A stretch of DNA of 64,000 nucleotides. Source: Apostichopus japonicus. Taxonomy: Eukaryota; Echinodermata; Holothuroidea; Aspidochirotida; Stichopodidae. Where the stretch lies: contig NC_092579.1 in NCBI RefSeq assembly GCF_037975245.1, positions 441,001 through 505,000 of the forward strand, read 5' to 3'. Numbering within the stretch: position 1 is the stretch's first letter; each line of letters begins with the position of its first letter. Positions 61,170 to 64,000 of the stretch are shown here, in pieces. The notes below the pieces were generated by a model that was not told where the DNA came from, searched no databases, and saw nothing but the letters and a program-made list of their open reading frames with translations. The position numbers and the translations under genes are program-made.

Positions 61170-61795
61170 CCGTTAGTAGTGGCCAGTAAGGTCCCAAGAA
61201 CTCATCCCAGTAGTGACCAGTAAGGTCCCCAGAACTTATCCCAGTGGTGGCCAGTAAGGTCCCAAGAACTTATCCCAGTAGTGACCAGTAAGGTCCCCAG
61301 AACTTATCCCAGTAGTGACCAGTAAGGTCCCCAGAACTTATCCCAGTAGTGGCCAGTAAGGTCCCAAGAACTTATCCCAGTAGTGACCAGTAAGGTCCCA
61401 AGAACTTATCCCAGTAGTGGCCAGTAAGGTCCCAAGAACTTATCCCAATAGTGGCCAGTAAGGTCCCCAGAACTTATCCCAATAGTGGCCAGTAAGGTCC
61501 CAAGAACTTATCCCAGTAGTGACCAGTAAGGTCCCCAGAACTTATCCCAATAGTGGCCAGTAAGGTCCCCAGAACTTATCCCAGTAGTGGCCAGTAAGGT
61601 CCCAAGAACTTATCCCAGCAGTGACCAGCAAAGTCCCCAGAACTTATCCCAGTAGTGGCCAGTAAAGTCCACAGAACTTATCCAGTAGTGGCTAGTAAGG
61701 GTCCCCAGAACCTATCCCAGTAGTGCCAGTAGTGGCCAGTAAGGTCCCCAGATCTATCCAAGTAGTGGCCAGTAAGCTACCCAGAACTTATCCTG
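61170..61795. repeat. 34-bp minisatellite, about 18 copies
   Basis: Unit AGTAGTGGCCAGTAAGGTCC followed by CCAGAACTTATCCC. Units alternate GACC/GGCC and CCCCAG/CCCAAG. Copies decay toward the right edge (61680-61795), a common sign of expansion in the centre. Confidence 0.95.
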
Positions 61796-63090
61796 TCAAA
61801 CCTATAGAAAGAACTTAGTAAGAGTACTTCCTTATGATCCTTCAAATATTTCCTGATTTGGTACATCATCTATACCTTCAACTTATTTACTACCTCTTCA
61901 CATATCGTAAATATTTGAGTGATTTTAATGAACAAATATTAGTTTTGTTAACAAACTCTGATAATTGAGTAAATGAAGGTTATTCTGACCACAAACTTGC
62001 CAGGATCTTTTTAAACAGAGATTGTCAACCTTCTATGGCCCTGATGAAACGGATGGGGTTCTGAAAAGCAAATGAATTGACGTAAAGAGCTCTTGAACTT
62101 CAGGTGTAGCTACAATCTTGACGTTTGAGAACACTTCTATAAAATTGTTGAAATCGAGGAAGATTTATGCAAAGTCATGAAGGTAAAACAGTAAAGTCGA
62201 GGCCAACTGGGAGGTATCAACATGGCTGAAAAATTTCAACCAATACAGATTGAGACTAGGATGTTAAATTAAATCCTCTTTGGTGAGGATATTATCAGTC
62301 AAATCTCAAAAAGGTCTGTCATGTGAGCAGAATGGCTATTGTAGTGTATAAGTATAACCAATGATGAATAATGGGTCTGCTAAGACCATGGCCCAGTATC
62401 AGGTCACAGTCTGATACCTCATCAACATCATAAGCAGAATGGCTATACAAACATCAATTATGGCTATTGCAAACAATTTCTGAGATGTTGCATCCTGGGA
62501 CGCAAGTTTAAAATCCTATTCAAAATTAGGAAACACTGGTATGATATTACTACTGCTATAGCTTGCACTACAAAGTAACAAAACAGAAAACCAGAAGGCT
62601 TTGTGATTCCTTGCCACAACATTTCTTCTCAATTTCTTGACTGATTCAGAACAAGTTGGTGTTAACAAGTATAAAAGAATTTAGACTTTGACATCTGTTG
62701 ATCTCAAATAACATTTGATCTTCCCCAGTAACGAAATAAGCTGAGAGATAACCAAGGGGCACCTACTGTACACACTAAGTGTGAGATTCATCAAAGCTGG
62801 AATTATTGAGTTCTAGCTTGCTTACAATGTTTTCAATCTTGCTTCTCATTGACGTCAAATGACCTATAATAAAACAGCATAGTGCTCATTGAGGGGTACA
62901 TACCTACCCACTTTCACATTCACAAACACTACAGAAGTTCAATAAGATTCTTTACAAAGTTTTCATATTTTGACCAAGTGCTATTGACTGCAAATCACAT
63001 TTAACCTCTGGCGATAACAAAGCAGCCATGCATTTACTTAATTGGGTGAGTTATCATGCTTAGGAGCTAGGGCACATATGCACGCACATA
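61796..63090. other. Spacer without a recognised gene
   Basis: AT-rich; no supported exon on either strand. Confidence 0.4.
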
Positions 63091-63788
63091 TACAAATTCT
63101 TCCTTTTATTCATCATTCTCATTTTGGGTACTTTTCCATAAATGTTGCTTTTAAAGTTGACATTTGGCATAAGAGACTGTACCCCTGTGAACGTCCTTGA
63201 CTGACATTGGTGCGGACTTTACCATATCCTATATCTACCAACAGATGTAGGCAATCAAAACACTATATGGGGTATCAGGTAAAATGTAGCCCTGAACAGC
63301 TGATACCTTGTCATATATATGATAAACAAATTCAACAACTTAGGACAGAAAAGCAAGACGGTATAATTCTTGGAAATGCTTGGCTATGAGCGATATGGAA
63401 TGAGAATGCTATATTGAAATCTAAATACTAATTCTTCATTACAACTAAATACCACCAAAAAGCTTATCTGGATTGGGTTTTGAAGGAGCCTTAGAAGGGA
63501 AAGCAACAAGCCCTATGTTTACCAACATAGACCTGTCAATGCAGTCCACAGTGAGATATCATAGAGCTTTACATGTAAATTTAGCAAGGATCAATTTCAC
63601 TTGATGCAGTCCAATAAGCAGCAAGGAAGGGACATTTTCAAGAGAAAAAAACAATAAAGATCAGGCAGTATCTACTCCCACACAAGTAACTGTTTGTGGG
63701 TTAGTATACTGCCAGCAACCTGCAGTGTTTGGCTACTAACATGATCATTATTTCAACGGTGAAGATAATTATAACGTTCCTTTGTTGA

Positions 63789-63981
63789 TCATGAATACTT
63801 GGCATACACAGCTCCATGTTGCCTGTGTGGCCACTTGGGACCTTCAGGCATGTAATAACACCTCCAAAACCTTCCAAACTTGAAAGTAAGATCTGCTACT
63901 CGCAAAGTCTCTGTTTTTCGTTGCATTTCCCGTAATATTGCTTTAGACTGGTAGACTGTTGTATTATCCTGACGACCAGAC
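63789..63981 (-). CDS. Last coding exon of a minus-strand gene running off the right edge
   Basis: On the minus strand, TTTCTTTTATCTGTAG is a strong acceptor directly before 63981. With one base completing an upstream codon, the frame is open for 63 aa to TGA at 63791-63789. The other two frames close. The peptide contains REMQRKTETLRVADL, KFGRFWRCYYMPEGPKWPH and ends AVYAKYS: polar, with aromatic and charged residues of ordinary coding composition and no low complexity. I do not recognise the family. An AATAAA on the minus strand at 63110-63105 would give a 3' UTR of about 680 nt. Upstream exons lie beyond 64000. Confidence 0.65.
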
Positions 63982-64000
63982 CTACAGATAAAAGAAAGAC

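Overview
The window is gene-poor, repeat-rich animal DNA. Evidence for an animal: consensus GT-AG introns with conserved phases, secreted Cys-rich proteins, a KMT5A-type SET domain, tRNA-derived SINE heads, hAT-type MITEs with 8-bp target-site duplications, and many minisatellites. The very frequent palindrome TAGGCCTA and the overall repeat style suggest a marine deuterostome, most likely an echinoderm (perhaps a sea cucumber). This is a judgement from appearance, not a database match.

Layout. (1) 1-5820, plus strand: the end of a gene for a small secreted Cys-rich protein. The window opens in the last 23 nt of its signal-peptide exon, and the main exon is at 5393-5820 after a 5.4-kb intron that holds a 43-bp minisatellite. 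(2) 5.8-12.1 kb: repeat-dominated spacer, with a 32-bp array, a 35-bp minisatellite of several dozen copies and a 105-bp array. (3) 12.4-23.7 kb, plus strand: the main gene. A CpG-richer possible first exon is followed by a 210-bp satellite whose units each carry a splice-site-bounded 27-nt mini-exon. Next comes an exon encoding a single transmembrane segment, then a six-exon coding region of 1,249 aa. This joins a KMT5A-like SET methyltransferase domain, a Ser/acidic repeat region, two zinc fingers, a tyrosine-recombinase (Crypton/phage-integrase type) domain and a C-terminal Myb/SANT-like domain. (4) 24-53 kb: no convincing genes. It holds a 316-bp satellite, degenerate repeats, DR4-like AGGTCA arrays, three non-autonomous hAT elements with exact 8-bp duplications, a TA-flanked MITE with long inverted repeats, a tRNA-derived SINE head, a CCHC-knuckle retroelement scrap and several minisatellites. 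(5) 54.0-57.8 kb, plus strand: a complete three-exon gene for a 197-aa secreted protein, a distant relative of the gene at the left edge. Both show the CC...C...C...CC cysteine order of anaphylatoxin/fibulin domains, with a long insert between Cys3 and Cys4. (6) 57.8-64 kb: spacer with degenerate repeats, a SINE head and a 34-bp array, then the last coding exon (63 aa) of a minus-strand gene that runs off the right edge.

How the genes relate: the two secreted proteins share intron phase (phase 1 after the signal peptide) and domain, and flank the SET-recombinase gene on the same strand. They look like old duplicates. Nothing in the sequence links the SET-recombinase gene to them functionally. 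Its architecture suggests an intronless recombinase ORF was captured as a long exon downstream of a SET gene that still has its own stop codon and poly(A) signal.
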